From assembly GCA_041920415.1 (NCBI GenBank), contig JBHGYD010000002.1, positions 1 to 10,249 on the forward strand: 10,249 nt of DNA. Reading direction: 5' to 3'. Source of the DNA: JBHGYD01 sp041920415 (GTDB lineage Bacteria; Bacillota; Bacilli; Bacillales; Anoxybacillaceae). The translations under genes were made by a program, and so were the position numbers. The stretch's first letter is position 1. Each line of letters begins with the position of its first letter. Below, in pieces: positions 1 through 6,951 of the stretch. The notes beneath the pieces were generated by a model that made no database searches, was not told where the DNA came from, and saw only the letters and a list, made by a program, of their open reading frames with translations.

Positions 1-138
1 TCCCATTTGGAAGAACATTACAAACACTTGCAGCAAATCGGCTTTTCCCCTCATTGGAATCACTCGGAAAAAGGCCACTGGCACCATAAACATCATCATG
101 ATGACAGCGAAGAAAACGATAACGAATCAAAACGCTGA
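1..138 (+). CDS. C-terminal end of a histidine-rich protein (partial)
   Basis: The first reading frame is open from the window edge to a TGA at 136-138, giving the last 45 residues of a protein whose start lies upstream. About a quarter of these residues are histidine (11 of 45), with a cluster (HWHHKHHHDD) followed by an acidic tail (DDSEENDNESKR). Such a tail is hydrophilic and could bind divalent metal, but this is inference from composition. The stop codon lies inside the 5' arm of a strong terminator hairpin, which supports a real gene end. I do not recognise the family from this fragment. No link with methionine salvage can be shown, and the terminator separates it from mtnA, which runs on the other strand. 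Confidence 0.6.
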   Translation, partial: SHLEEHYKHLQQIGFSPHWNHSEKGHWHHKHHHDDSEENDNESKR

Positions 139-168
139 AAGCTCTCTTTCAGCGTTTTGATTCTTTCA
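127..168 (+). terminator. Rho-independent terminator of the upstream gene
   Basis: A perfect 15-bp stem pairs 127-141 (TCAAAACGCTGAAAG) with 146-160 around the loop CTCT, followed by a T-rich tail (TTCTTTC). It overlaps the stop codon of the partial gene. The A-run on the 5' side means it could also stop transcription from the other strand. Confidence 0.85.
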
Positions 169-674
169 TTGCAGCCTTGCTTCTTTTTTCAAACATTTTT
201 TGAAAAGAACGAAGGCCATTTCTTCTAAAAGGATCCAACCTTCTTATAATAAAGAAGGGTTATTGTTAGACTTTCTTAGCTACTATATTTCCATCAAAAA
301 AGCCGCTTTTATTTTTGTGGATCGATCCTATTCTATCGGCGTTATATCATATGGGGTACGTTCATTTTGAGGCTTTCATTACAATCGCTATTAAATAGAA
401 GAAAAATAAGGATATGCTGATAGAATCAACATCGTCAAAAATCAGTACGAAATATATTTTACAAAAATAATTTTGATCAACTTATACGACAGTTAAAATG
501 ACGAATGAACATAAATCATTTCATCACCGTTCAAGAAAACAACATACATCATGAATCATTCCGTTTCGAGAGGCAGCAACCTGCTATCTTTGTAAAACCG
601 GCAAGGAGTCCCTCTCCCTCCTGTTTTTCAGAGATGGAAAGGGACTTCTTTCTATGCCCTTTGTTGAAAACAAC
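169..674. other. Intergenic stretch with no convincing gene
   Basis: This AT-rich stretch lies between the terminator at 127-168 and the 3' side of mtnA. Short open frames occur on both strands, but none has a good ribosome binding site or recognisable protein. Two weak inverted repeats are visible: one at about 237-261 (AACCTTCTT against AAGAAGGGTT, one base bulged) and one at 603-613 with 640-650 (11 bp with one G-T pair, enclosing a CTG-TTTTT-CAG mini-hairpin). Neither has a clear T-run. The second may be part of the mtnA 3' untranslated region or a relic. I could not match any riboswitch here. Confidence 0.5.
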
Positions 675-716
675 AAGTTTGGTCATCATGATTAGATTGA
701 GTTCTCCACCAAACTT
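661..716 (-). terminator. Candidate terminator after mtnA
   Basis: On the minus strand, 20 bases past the mtnA stop, a 9-bp stem pairs 708-716 with 675-683 (AAGTTTGGT and ACCAAACTT). A modest T-rich stretch (GTTGTTTTC) follows. The 24-base loop is long and the T-run is interrupted, so efficiency is doubtful. It is the best end signal for mtnK-mtnA that I see. Confidence 0.4.
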
Positions 717-736
717 TGTCTCTCTTTTTAATCTCC

Positions 737-1801
737 TCATCCCACTTGTTCGCTCTTCTCAAATAATGCCGGCAATTCTGCTTCATAGTTTTCGCCAATG
801 ATTCCATTTTCGGTAATAATCGCTGTAATCAGTTCGTGGGGGGTGACGTCAAAAGCCGGATTGTAGACTACCACCCCTTCAGGAGCAATGCGTTTACCTG
901 CGATATGGGTAACTTCTTCCGGATTCCGTTCTTCAATCGGAATATCTCTTCCCGTTTTGGTTTCTAAATCAATCGTGGATAATGGCGCCGCGACGTAAAA
1001 CGGAATGCCGAACGATTGTGCCAGTAAAGCCAGTCCAAATGTTCCGATTTTATTAGCGGTATCTCCGTTAGCGGCAATTCGGTCCGCACCGACGATGACG
1101 GCCGAAATGTTTTTGGCGTAAATCGTCTGCGCCGCCATATTATCCGTGATAAGCGTAACATCCACACCGGCTTGCATGAGCTCCCACGTGGTGAGTCTTG
1201 CTCCTTGCAAAACCGGGCGCGTTTCTGAGGCAAATACTTGAAGATGAACTCCTTTTTCTTTGGCTAGATAAAATGGAGCAAGCGCCGTACCGTAGCGAGC
1301 AGTTGCAAGAGAGCCGGCATTGCAAATCGTTAAGATGCGGTCGCCGTCTTTAAAAAGCGACAGTGCATGCTCCCCGATGCGGCGGCATACGTCTTCATCC
1401 TCCACTTGGATGCAAATCGCTTCATGAACGAGCATCGTTTTCGCTTCGTTGACAGAAATAGCGTCTTCAATGCTTGATGCAAGACGGTTCAGCGCCCAAA
1501 ACAAGTTAACCGCCGTAGGCCGCGAGCTGGCTAAATAGTCGATATCTTTTTGAAGCTGTTGTTTAAATTCAGCCATCGAACTTGCCTCGTAACGTTGAGC
1601 AGCAAGAGCAAGCCCGTAGGCAGCCGTCATGCCGATCGCAGGAGCCCCTCGAACTTTCAAGGTTGAAATGGCATCCCATACATCTTCAATTCCCTTTAAT
1701 TCTAAATATTCAGTCTCCTCCGGCAGCTTTTGCTGATTTAAAATCGTAATATGCGTATCGTTCCATTCAACCGAACGCGGAATCATGAATCGTTCAGTCA
1801 T
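737..1801 (-). CDS. mtnA: Methylthioribose-1-phosphate isomerase MtnA
   Basis: MtnA is a cytosolic enzyme that converts 5-methylthioribose-1-phosphate to the ribulose-1-phosphate form, the second step of methionine salvage. The 354-residue protein belongs to the eIF-2B-alpha-like isomerase family and has full family length. Diagnostic blocks are KVRGAPAIGMTAAYG (49-63), ILTICNAGSLAT (156-167) and VIVGADRIAANGDTANKIGT (235-254). They contain Cys160 and Asp240, the catalytic pair known from the B. subtilis enzyme at the same numbers. The ATG follows AAAGGAAG at suitable spacing. It lies 17 bases after the mtnK stop with no promoter between, so the two genes form one operon under the S-box upstream of mtnK. 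A 63-codon open frame touching the mtnA stop looks like a chance frame. Confidence 0.97.
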   Translation of the reverse strand: MTERFMIPRSVEWNDTHITILNQQKLPEETEYLELKGIEDVWDAISTLKVRGAPAIGMTAAYGLALAAQRYEASSMAEFKQQLQKDIDYLASSRPTAVNLFWALNRLASSIEDAISVNEAKTMLVHEAICIQVEDEDVCRRIGEHALSLFKDGDRILTICNAGSLATARYGTALAPFYLAKEKGVHLQVFASETRPVLQGARLTTWELMQAGVDVTLITDNMAAQTIYAKNISAVIVGADRIAANGDTANKIGTFGLALLAQSFGIPFYVAAPLSTIDLETKTGRDIPIEERNPEEVTHIAGKRIAPEGVVVYNPAFDVTPHELITAIITENGIIGENYEAELPALFEKSEQVG

Positions 1802-1818
1802 AGCTGTCTTCCTTTCGT

Positions 1819-3021
1819 TTAGTTAGTCGGTGTCAATGATGCCTGTAGGAAAAGCGGACGAACTTCTTGAATGTCATTGAGCGAATGTCGCTGTAAAATA
1901 AGGCTGCGTCCAAGACGAAGGGCACGGCGTTTCGCTCGAAGGCGTTCCTCTTTGTCTTCAATACCGTCAAGGTCAGCGACATGTGCTAAACCGATGGTGC
2001 GGCGAATCACTTCGCATCCGGCAAATCCAATCGCATCGACAAATGTATGGTGCAAAACGTCCTGCAATAACTTCGATGTCTTGGCGTAAGGCTCGACATT
2101 GTGCTGCTCCCAAAGGTCGGAAAATACGCTTGCAAATACTTTCCAAGTGTTTTCGATATGGTCAAATAAAAACTCTTGTTCTTGTTGCGGACGGGACAGC
2201 GCATTCAGCAGCAAATTAGCGATAAATTGACCGAGATCAAAACCAAAAGGACCGTAAAAGGCGAATTCCGGATCAATCACTTTTGTCTCTTTATCGCTGC
2301 AAAAAATACTGCCGGTATGTAAATCGCCGTGAATCAGCGCATCCCCTTCTGTTAAAAACTTTCGCTTTAATTTTGCCACTTCAAGATGAAGCTCATCATC
2401 GTTCCAAAGCGCTTTTGCATCTTCGCGCAGCTCCTCTTCAAAATCGTTTGTATCATAATCAAAGAACGGATCGGTAAAGACAAGATCTTCCGTGATTTTG
2501 CATAGTTCAGGGTTGATAAAACTTTGAAGCAGCTGTTTTTTCTCTTGTTGATTCATCCCGAAGTCAGACGTATAAAATAACGTTTTGGCTACGTATTCAC
2601 CGATGTGCCGTGACAAAAGCGGATACGTTTTTCCTTCTATAAGCCCTTTTCGAGCAATTTGTAAATGAGATAAATCCTCCATGACGGTAATGGCAAGAGA
2701 TTCGTCGGAATGGTACACTTCTGGAACGTATTCCGGAACGAAGCCGGCAAATGTACGCAACGCATTGCTTTCTATGGTCGCACGCTTTAACGTAAGAGGC
2801 CAGCTTTCACCGACGACTTTCGCATACGGCAGCGCTTGTTTGAAAATCACTCCTTTGCCTGTTTTTTGGTCAACGATACGGAAAACGAGATTTAAATTTC
2901 CATCGCCAATTTCCCGGCATACCAGCTGGGCTTCTTCTGAAAATAAGCGCAATCGAACGGCAAGAGAAATTGCGTCTTTTTCTGTTAATGGTTCGTAAGC
3001 GGATGGATTTGAAACGGCCAT
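1819..3021 (-). CDS. mtnK: S-methyl-5-thioribose kinase MtnK
   Basis: MtnK phosphorylates 5-methylthioribose with ATP to give 5-methylthioribose-1-phosphate, the entry reaction of the salvage cycle. The 400-residue protein has the aminoglycoside-phosphotransferase-like kinase fold. The catalytic loop HGDLHTGS is at 231-238, with Asp233 as probable catalytic base. The metal-binding DPE is at 250-252, followed by FAFYGPFGFDLGQF. The N-terminal lobe carries GDGNLNLVF (39-47), which takes the place of a glycine-rich loop. A strong Shine-Dalgarno (AAAGGAGG) precedes the ATG. The gene is first in the mtnK-mtnA unit, immediately downstream of a SAM-I riboswitch and its terminator. Length and motifs are normal and nothing is truncated. 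Confidence 0.97.
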   Translation of the reverse strand: MAVSNPSAYEPLTEKDAISLAVRLRLFSEEAQLVCREIGDGNLNLVFRIVDQKTGKGVIFKQALPYAKVVGESWPLTLKRATIESNALRTFAGFVPEYVPEVYHSDESLAITVMEDLSHLQIARKGLIEGKTYPLLSRHIGEYVAKTLFYTSDFGMNQQEKKQLLQSFINPELCKITEDLVFTDPFFDYDTNDFEEELREDAKALWNDDELHLEVAKLKRKFLTEGDALIHGDLHTGSIFCSDKETKVIDPEFAFYGPFGFDLGQFIANLLLNALSRPQQEQEFLFDHIENTWKVFASVFSDLWEQHNVEPYAKTSKLLQDVLHHTFVDAIGFAGCEVIRRTIGLAHVADLDGIEDKEERLRAKRRALRLGRSLILQRHSLNDIQEVRPLFLQASLTPTN

Positions 3022-3040
3022 GTAGGAACGCCTCCTTTGG

Positions 3041-3079
3041 AAAAAATAAAAAGCCTCTCTCGTCTATCGAAAGAGGCTT
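3041..3079 (-). terminator. Riboswitch terminator before mtnK
   Basis: On the minus strand, AAGCCTCT (3079-3072) pairs with AGAGGCTT (3058-3051) and is followed by TTTATTTTTT. This is the expression platform of the S-box. The 5' arm sequence CCTCTTTC can instead pair with the AGAGG/GAAAG segments around the 3' strand of P1, forming an antiterminator when SAM is scarce. The hairpin ends only about 20 bases before the mtnK start. Confidence 0.88.
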
Positions 3080-3097
3080 GAAGATTCTTCTTCTCAC

Positions 3098-3256
3098 CTC
3101 TTATCTTTCAGAAAGAATGACTCTCTCTGTTGGACTTAGCACCGTGCCTTGCGGAAGATTCCTTCCGGCGCTTGCATGCGCCCTATCTCACGATAGTATT
3201 ACGGTCGGTTGCTGGGCTTCATTGGGCCAATTCCCTCAGCCAACTCTTGATAAGAG
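3098..3256 (-). promoter_or_regulatory. SAM-I (S-box) riboswitch controlling mtnK-mtnA
   Basis: This is a SAM-binding leader RNA that shuts off mtnK-mtnA when SAM is plentiful. On the minus strand, P1 is CTCTTATC (3256-3249) with GATAAGAG (3105-3098). Core S-box segments are all present: AAGAGTTGGCTGAGGGA, then AATGAAGCCCAGCAACCGA, then CACGGTGCTAAGTCC. At 159 bases the aptamer is much longer than the usual 105-120. The extra length lies within P3, whose closing stem pairs 3201-3205 with 3141-3145 and encloses three directly abutting hairpins (3183-3196, 3167-3182, 3153-3166). The conserved core is intact, so function is expected. Confidence 0.93.
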
Positions 3257-3323
3257 TATTGATCAGCTATTATTCGAATTTTCGTTATTGCTTTAATTAT
3301 TGGCGGATTCTCATTTGAGTGAA

Positions 3324-3353
3324 ATCATACATCGAAGTTCGAGTGATTGTCAA
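3324..3353 (-). promoter_or_regulatory. Sigma-A promoter of mtnK-mtnA
   Basis: On the minus strand a perfect -35 TTGACA (3353-3348) is followed by 18 bases and a -10 TATGAT (3329-3324). Transcription would begin near 3317, about 60 bases before the aptamer. The -35 box lies just past the mtnU stop codon, and no terminator separates the two. Read-through from mtnU would therefore also meet the S-box. Confidence 0.75.
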
Positions 3354-3360
3354 TCCTTTT

Positions 3361-4164
3361 TTAAAAAATTTTTTCGTTTGTTCTGTAATGTTCCGGACGA
3401 CGGTCGCTAAAAATCGGGATTTGCTCACGTACTTCTTTGACTTTTTGCAAATCGATTTCGGCTATGAGCGAGCAAGGATCTTCTTTTGCTTCCGCAAGTA
3501 TTTCCCCCCACGGATCGATGATAAGCGAATGTCCGGCGAACGTATTATTCGGGTCGCGGCCGGCGCGATTACAGGCGACAACATAACATTGATTTTCAAT
3601 GGCGCGCGCTTGAAGCAACGTACGCCAATGAGACAGACGCGGCAACGGCCATTCGGCAACGACAAATAACACTTCTGCTCCTTGCAATGCATGTACGCGA
3701 ATCCATTCCGGAAAACGAATGTCGTAGCAAATCACACCGGCACATAATGTATTTTCAAGTGTAAACAGTCCCGGTGCATCTCCGGATCGCAAATAAAGAT
3801 GTTCATCCATCAGTTGGAAAAGATGCAGTTTGCTGTATTCGCCTACGATGTCGCCGTTTCGATCGGCCACGTACATCGTATTCGTCGTTCCATCTTTTGT
3901 TTTTTTAGCGACGGAACCAGCGACAATGTTGATGCGGTGCCGACGCGCAAGCTCACCAATAAATGCTTTTGTGTCTTCGCCTTCCTTATCCGCAATTTCA
4001 TCCAGACGCGTTAAATCATATCCCGTTGTCCATAATTCCGGAAGAACGATGATGTCAGGACGTTGCTCGGCTATTTTTTCTACTTCGTTTTGAACGAGCT
4101 GTCGATTTTCCACCGGGGTGCCAAAAGCAATATCCAGTTGAAGGCAAGCAATTTTGAGTGTCAT
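3361..4164 (-). CDS. mtnU: Nitrilase-family amidohydrolase MtnU (probable omega-amidase)
   Basis: This is a carbon-nitrogen hydrolase of 267 residues. The Glu-Lys-Cys triad of the superfamily is visible: Glu43 in LPELW, Lys112 in EYSKLHLF and Cys146 in GVICYDIRFPE. In this context it probably acts as an omega-amidase on alpha-ketoglutaramate, which a glutamine-dependent MtnE would release. That would make the transamination irreversible and recover 2-oxoglutarate. The role is inferred from the family and from neighbours. I chose the second of two close ATGs (4164) because it lies 9 bases after GAGG. The first ATG at 4170 is only 3 bases away from it and would add two residues. The gene diverges from mtnE and points towards mtnK. 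It has its own promoter and no riboswitch. Confidence 0.93.
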   Translation of the reverse strand: MTLKIACLQLDIAFGTPVENRQLVQNEVEKIAEQRPDIIVLPELWTTGYDLTRLDEIADKEGEDTKAFIGELARRHRINIVAGSVAKKTKDGTTNTMYVADRNGDIVGEYSKLHLFQLMDEHLYLRSGDAPGLFTLENTLCAGVICYDIRFPEWIRVHALQGAEVLFVVAEWPLPRLSHWRTLLQARAIENQCYVVACNRAGRDPNNTFAGHSLIIDPWGEILAEAKEDPCSLIAEIDLQKVKEVREQIPIFSDRRPEHYRTNEKIF

Positions 4165-4189
4165 AATCATTCACCTCAAAAAATTTGAC

Positions 4190-4218
4190 TTTACAATTTG
4201 ATTTTTACGATATATGAT
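4190..4218 (+). promoter_or_regulatory. Sigma-A promoter of mtnE
   Basis: TTTACA (4190-4195) and TATGAT (4213-4218) are separated by exactly 17 bases, with five of six consensus matches in each box. The start would be near 4225, leaving about 36 bases of leader. This is too short for an S-box, so mtnE is not under direct SAM riboswitch control. Confidence 0.65.
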
Positions 4219-4236
4219 GTTTGACTAGAATTTCAA
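4209..4236 (-). promoter_or_regulatory. Candidate promoter of mtnU, overlapping the mtnE promoter
   Basis: On the minus strand TTGAAA (4236-4231) is followed after 16 bases by TATATC (4214-4209), a fair -35 with a weaker -10. The -10 boxes of this promoter and the mtnE promoter overlap, so the two polymerases should compete or be coordinated. The only space available for an mtnU promoter is this 90-base gap. Confidence 0.45.
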
Positions 4237-4260
4237 GAAAATTTTGAGTAGGTGTAAACA

Positions 4261-5448
4261 ATGAAACATTTCGCACAATCGGAACTGCTGCAGAAACTCC
4301 CAAAACAGTTTTTTGCGTCTCTCGTCTCTAAAGTAGAAAACGTGAAAGCCCAAGGACATGATGTCATTAACCTCGGTCAAGGAAATCCGGATCAGCCGAC
4401 GCCATCCCATATTGTGGAGGCGATGCAAAAGGCAGTCGCCAATCCCCGTTATCATAAATATTCGCCGTTTCGCGGCTATTCGTTTTTTAAAGAAGCGGTC
4501 GCAGCCTTTTATGAACGTGAATATGGGGTGAAACTGGATCCGGAAAAAGAAGTGGCGGTTTTATTTGGAGGAAAAGCAGGACTTGTGGAAATTCCGACCT
4601 GTTTGCTGAATCCGGGTGATCTTGTTCTCGTTCCTGATCCGGGATATCCGGATTATTGGTCGGGTGTCGCTTTGGCACAAGCCGAAATGGCGATGATGCC
4701 GCTTCGCGCACAAAACCATTTTTTGCCGGATTACAACGAAGTCTCAAAGGATGTGGCAGAAAAAGCAAAATTAATGTTTTTAAACTATCCAAATAACCCT
4801 ACCGGAGCGGCGGCATCGAAAGAATTTTTTATGGATACCGTTTCGTTTGCCGCAAAACACGATATTTGCGTCGTGCATGATTTCGCCTACGGGGCAATCG
4901 GATTTGACGGCAAAAAACCGGTCAGTTTCCTTCAAGCAGAAGGGGCTAAAGACGTTGGCATAGAAATATATACGTTCTCGAAAACCTTTAATATGGCTGG
5001 CTGGCGAGTGGGAGCGGCAGTTGGAAATGAAAGTGTCATCGCAGCGATTAACTTGCTTCAAGACCATTTATACGTCAGCTTGTTTGGTGCGATTCAAGAA
5101 GCAGCGGCTTGTGCGCTTCTTTCTTCACAAGAGAGCGTGAAAAAGCTTGTTTCGCTGTACGAGTCGAGACGGAATACGTTTATTCATGCTCTTTCGCAAA
5201 TCGGTTGGGATGTAACGCCTCCTGCTGGCTCATTTTTTGCATGGCTGCCTGTACCGAACGGCTGGACATCAGAGCAATTTTCTGACTTTCTACTTGAAAA
5301 CGCGCATGTGGCGGTTGCTCCCGGAATCGGATTTGGGCAACACGGAGAAGGGTTTGTGCGCGTCGGTTTATTAACGAAGGAAGAACGGCTGAAAGAAGCT
5401 GTCCAACGTATTGCGAAGCTTGGTCTTTTCCATGTCGCAAAAAAATGA
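4261..5448 (+). CDS. mtnE: Methionine salvage aminotransferase MtnE
   Basis: MtnE is a PLP-dependent class I/II aminotransferase of 395 residues. It transaminates 4-methylthio-2-oxobutyrate to methionine, the last step of the cycle, with an amino acid such as glutamine as donor. Fold-type I landmarks are in order: NYPNNPTG (175-182) with the conserved Asn179, VVHDFAYG (204-211) with Asp207 and Tyr210, and SKTFNMAGWRVG (240-251) with Schiff-base Lys241 and Arg249. The substrate-carboxylate Arg367 is in GFVRVGL. The start follows GTAGGTG at good spacing. The gene is monocistronic. The promoter for the next operon begins within a base of its stop codon, and no terminator lies between, so some read-through into the mtnW leader is likely. 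Substrate assignment rests on context as well as on sequence resemblance to YkrV. Confidence 0.94.
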   Translation: MKHFAQSELLQKLPKQFFASLVSKVENVKAQGHDVINLGQGNPDQPTPSHIVEAMQKAVANPRYHKYSPFRGYSFFKEAVAAFYEREYGVKLDPEKEVAVLFGGKAGLVEIPTCLLNPGDLVLVPDPGYPDYWSGVALAQAEMAMMPLRAQNHFLPDYNEVSKDVAEKAKLMFLNYPNNPTGAAASKEFFMDTVSFAAKHDICVVHDFAYGAIGFDGKKPVSFLQAEGAKDVGIEIYTFSKTFNMAGWRVGAAVGNESVIAAINLLQDHLYVSLFGAIQEAAACALLSSQESVKKLVSLYESRRNTFIHALSQIGWDVTPPAGSFFAWLPVPNGWTSEQFSDFLLENAHVAVAPGIGFGQHGEGFVRVGLLTKEERLKEAVQRIAKLGLFHVAKK

Positions 5449-5477
5449 TTGACACCGATAAAAATTCCTGTCATAAT
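5449..5477 (+). promoter_or_regulatory. Sigma-A promoter of mtnWXBD
   Basis: A perfect TTGACA (5449-5454), a 17-base spacer and CATAAT (5472-5477) preceded by TGT form a near-ideal extended -10 promoter. It starts immediately after the mtnE TGA. The predicted start near 5484 is about 50 bases before the riboswitch aptamer. Confidence 0.85.
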
Positions 5478-5535
5478 ACAAATCAAATTTACCGATACTG
5501 AGAAAATTTTGAAAAGTCAATACATGATTCAAGCA

Positions 5536-5643
5536 TTCTTATCAAGAGCAGGTGGAGGGACGAGCCCTATGAAGCCCGGCAACCGACTTAACAATCGTTA
5601 AGCACGGTGCTAATTCTTGCAGCGATATGCTGAGAGATAAGAA
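5536..5643 (+). promoter_or_regulatory. SAM-I (S-box) riboswitch controlling mtnWXBD
   Basis: This is a standard-length S-box aptamer of 108 bases. P1 pairs TTCTTATC (5536-5543) with GATAAGAA (5636-5643). The conserved blocks AGAGCAGGTGGAGGGA, AAGCCCGGCAACCGA and CACGGTGCTAATTC are all present. P3 is a simple hairpin (5587-5592 with 5597-5602, loop AATC). For antitermination, 5637-5646 (ATAAGAAGAG) can pair over all 10 positions with 5661-5670, which disrupts both P1 and the terminator. When SAM binds, P1 holds this strand and the terminator forms. Confidence 0.95.
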
Positions 5644-5659
5644 GAGTGTGAACCTCTAG

Positions 5660-5684
5660 CCTCTTCTTATGAAGAGGTTTTTTT
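5660..5684 (+). terminator. Riboswitch terminator before mtnW
   Basis: CCTCTTC (5660-5666), loop TTAT and GAAGAGG (5671-5677) form a stem followed by seven T residues (5678-5684). An alternative register with AACCTCT (5651-5657) extends the possibilities. It ends 25 bases before the mtnW start. Confidence 0.9.
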
Positions 5685-5709
5685 ATTGAACTTAGAAAGA
5701 GGGATGAAC

Positions 5710-6951
5710 ATGAGCCAAGTCATTGCCACCTATCTTATTCACGATGAGAAAGATTTGGAGAAAAAAGCAGAAGGAATTGCTCTTGGCCTCACGGTTGGTT
5801 CTTGGACCAATTTGCCGCAATTGCAAAAAGAACAATTGCAGAAGCATAAAGGAGAAGTCGAGAGCGTCACACCGTTGGAAGAGGACGAGCGAGTCAATGA
5901 GTATCTGGGCAAACGTGTGAAGCGAGGACTTGTCCGCATTGCGTATCCAAGCCTCAATTTCAGCGCCGATTTACCGGCGATTTTAACAACCGTATTCGGC
6001 AAGCTGTCGCTTGATGGCGAAGTGAAACTGGTTGATCTTGCTTTTTCTGAAGAATTAAAAAAACAGTTTCCCGGTCCGCGCTTTGGAATAGACGGAATTC
6101 GCCAAAAAGTCGGCGCCCATCATCGTCCGCTTCTCATGAGTATTTTTAAAGGCGTCATCGGGCGTGATTTAGATTATTTGTCGGAGCAGTTAAAACAACA
6201 AGCCCTCGGCGGAGTCGATCTCGTGAAAGACGACGAAATTTTGTTTGAAAACGACTTAACTCCGTTTGAAAAGCGAATCGCCAACGGGAAAGCCGTGCTG
6301 AACGACGTATACGAAAAAACAGGAAAGAAAACGTTGTATGCGGTCAATTTAACGGGCAAAACATTCGAGTTAAAAGAAAAAGCAAAACGCGCGGCGGAAA
6401 TCGGTGCCGATGTGATTCTTTTTAACGTGTTCGCTTATGGATTAGACGTATTGCAAGGCTTGCGCGAAGATGAAGACATTGCCATTCCGATTATGGCCCA
6501 TCCAGCTGTCAGCGGTGCACTTACACCATCAGAGTTTTATGGCATCAAAAGCCCGCTCTTGCTTGGAAAATTGCTTCGATTGGCCGGAGCCGATTTTGCT
6601 CTTTTCCCATCGCCATATGGAAGCGTCGCCCTTGATCGAAGGGAAGCGCTCGGCATTGCCGACGAGTTGACGAAAGAAGATGAGCATTGGAAACGATCTT
6701 TCCCGGTTCCATCTGCGGGTATCCATCCAGGTCTAGTACCGCTTTTAATTCGCGATTTTGGAATCGATAGCGTCATTAATGCCGGCGGCGGAATACACGG
6801 TCACCCGGATGGAGCTGAAGGCGGAGGAAAAGCATTCCGTGCGGCGATTGAGGCAGTGCTGACAGGAAAAACCCTAGAAGAATCCGCCAAAGACCATGAA
6901 GAGTTGAAAAAAGCTATTGATTTATGGGGCGCTCACGAGGTGGCAGTATGA
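5710..6951 (+). CDS. mtnW: 2,3-diketo-5-methylthiopentyl-1-phosphate enolase MtnW (RuBisCO-like protein)
   Basis: MtnW is a form IV RuBisCO-like protein. It enolises 2,3-diketo-5-methylthiopentyl-1-phosphate and does not fix CO2. The protein is 413 residues from the chosen ATG, close to the length of B. subtilis MtnW. GGVDLVKDDE (167-176) supplies Lys173, which is carbamylated, and the Mg2+ ligands Asp175 and Glu176. Lys98 in FGKLSLDG matches the catalytic base known from the Geobacillus enzyme at the same number. SAGIHPG and NAGGGIHGHPDGAEGGG are the phosphate-binding regions near the C-terminus. I chose 5710 because AGAAAGAGGG ends 6 bases before it. An upstream TTG at 5686 lies before this site and is improbable. 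It is first in the mtnWXBD operon, and its stop overlaps the mtnX start (ATGA). Confidence 0.97.
   Translation: MSQVIATYLIHDEKDLEKKAEGIALGLTVGSWTNLPQLQKEQLQKHKGEVESVTPLEEDERVNEYLGKRVKRGLVRIAYPSLNFSADLPAILTTVFGKLSLDGEVKLVDLAFSEELKKQFPGPRFGIDGIRQKVGAHHRPLLMSIFKGVIGRDLDYLSEQLKQQALGGVDLVKDDEILFENDLTPFEKRIANGKAVLNDVYEKTGKKTLYAVNLTGKTFELKEKAKRAAEIGADVILFNVFAYGLDVLQGLREDEDIAIPIMAHPAVSGALTPSEFYGIKSPLLLGKLLRLAGADFALFPSPYGSVALDRREALGIADELTKEDEHWKRSFPVPSAGIHPGLVPLLIRDFGIDSVINAGGGIHGHPDGAEGGGKAFRAAIEAVLTGKTLEESAKDHEELKKAIDLWGAHEVAV

Noticed and set aside
603..650. 11-bp inverted repeat as a terminator or unknown riboswitch
   Set aside because: No T-run follows closely on either strand, no gene is placed to use it, and no conserved riboswitch core could be seen.
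549..740. 63-codon minus-strand frame overlapping the mtnA stop by ATGA
   Set aside because: Overlap resembles translational coupling, but there is no proper Shine-Dalgarno, and the frame runs through the two inverted repeats after mtnA. No family is recognisable.
505..801. 98-codon plus-strand frame
   Set aside because: It has no ribosome binding site, runs into the mtnA 3' end on the opposite strand and shows a composition unlike the real proteins here.
5686..5709. TTG start giving MtnW eight extra residues
   Set aside because: The Shine-Dalgarno AGAAAGAGGG lies downstream of this TTG and serves the ATG at 5710, which also gives the family length and active-site numbering.
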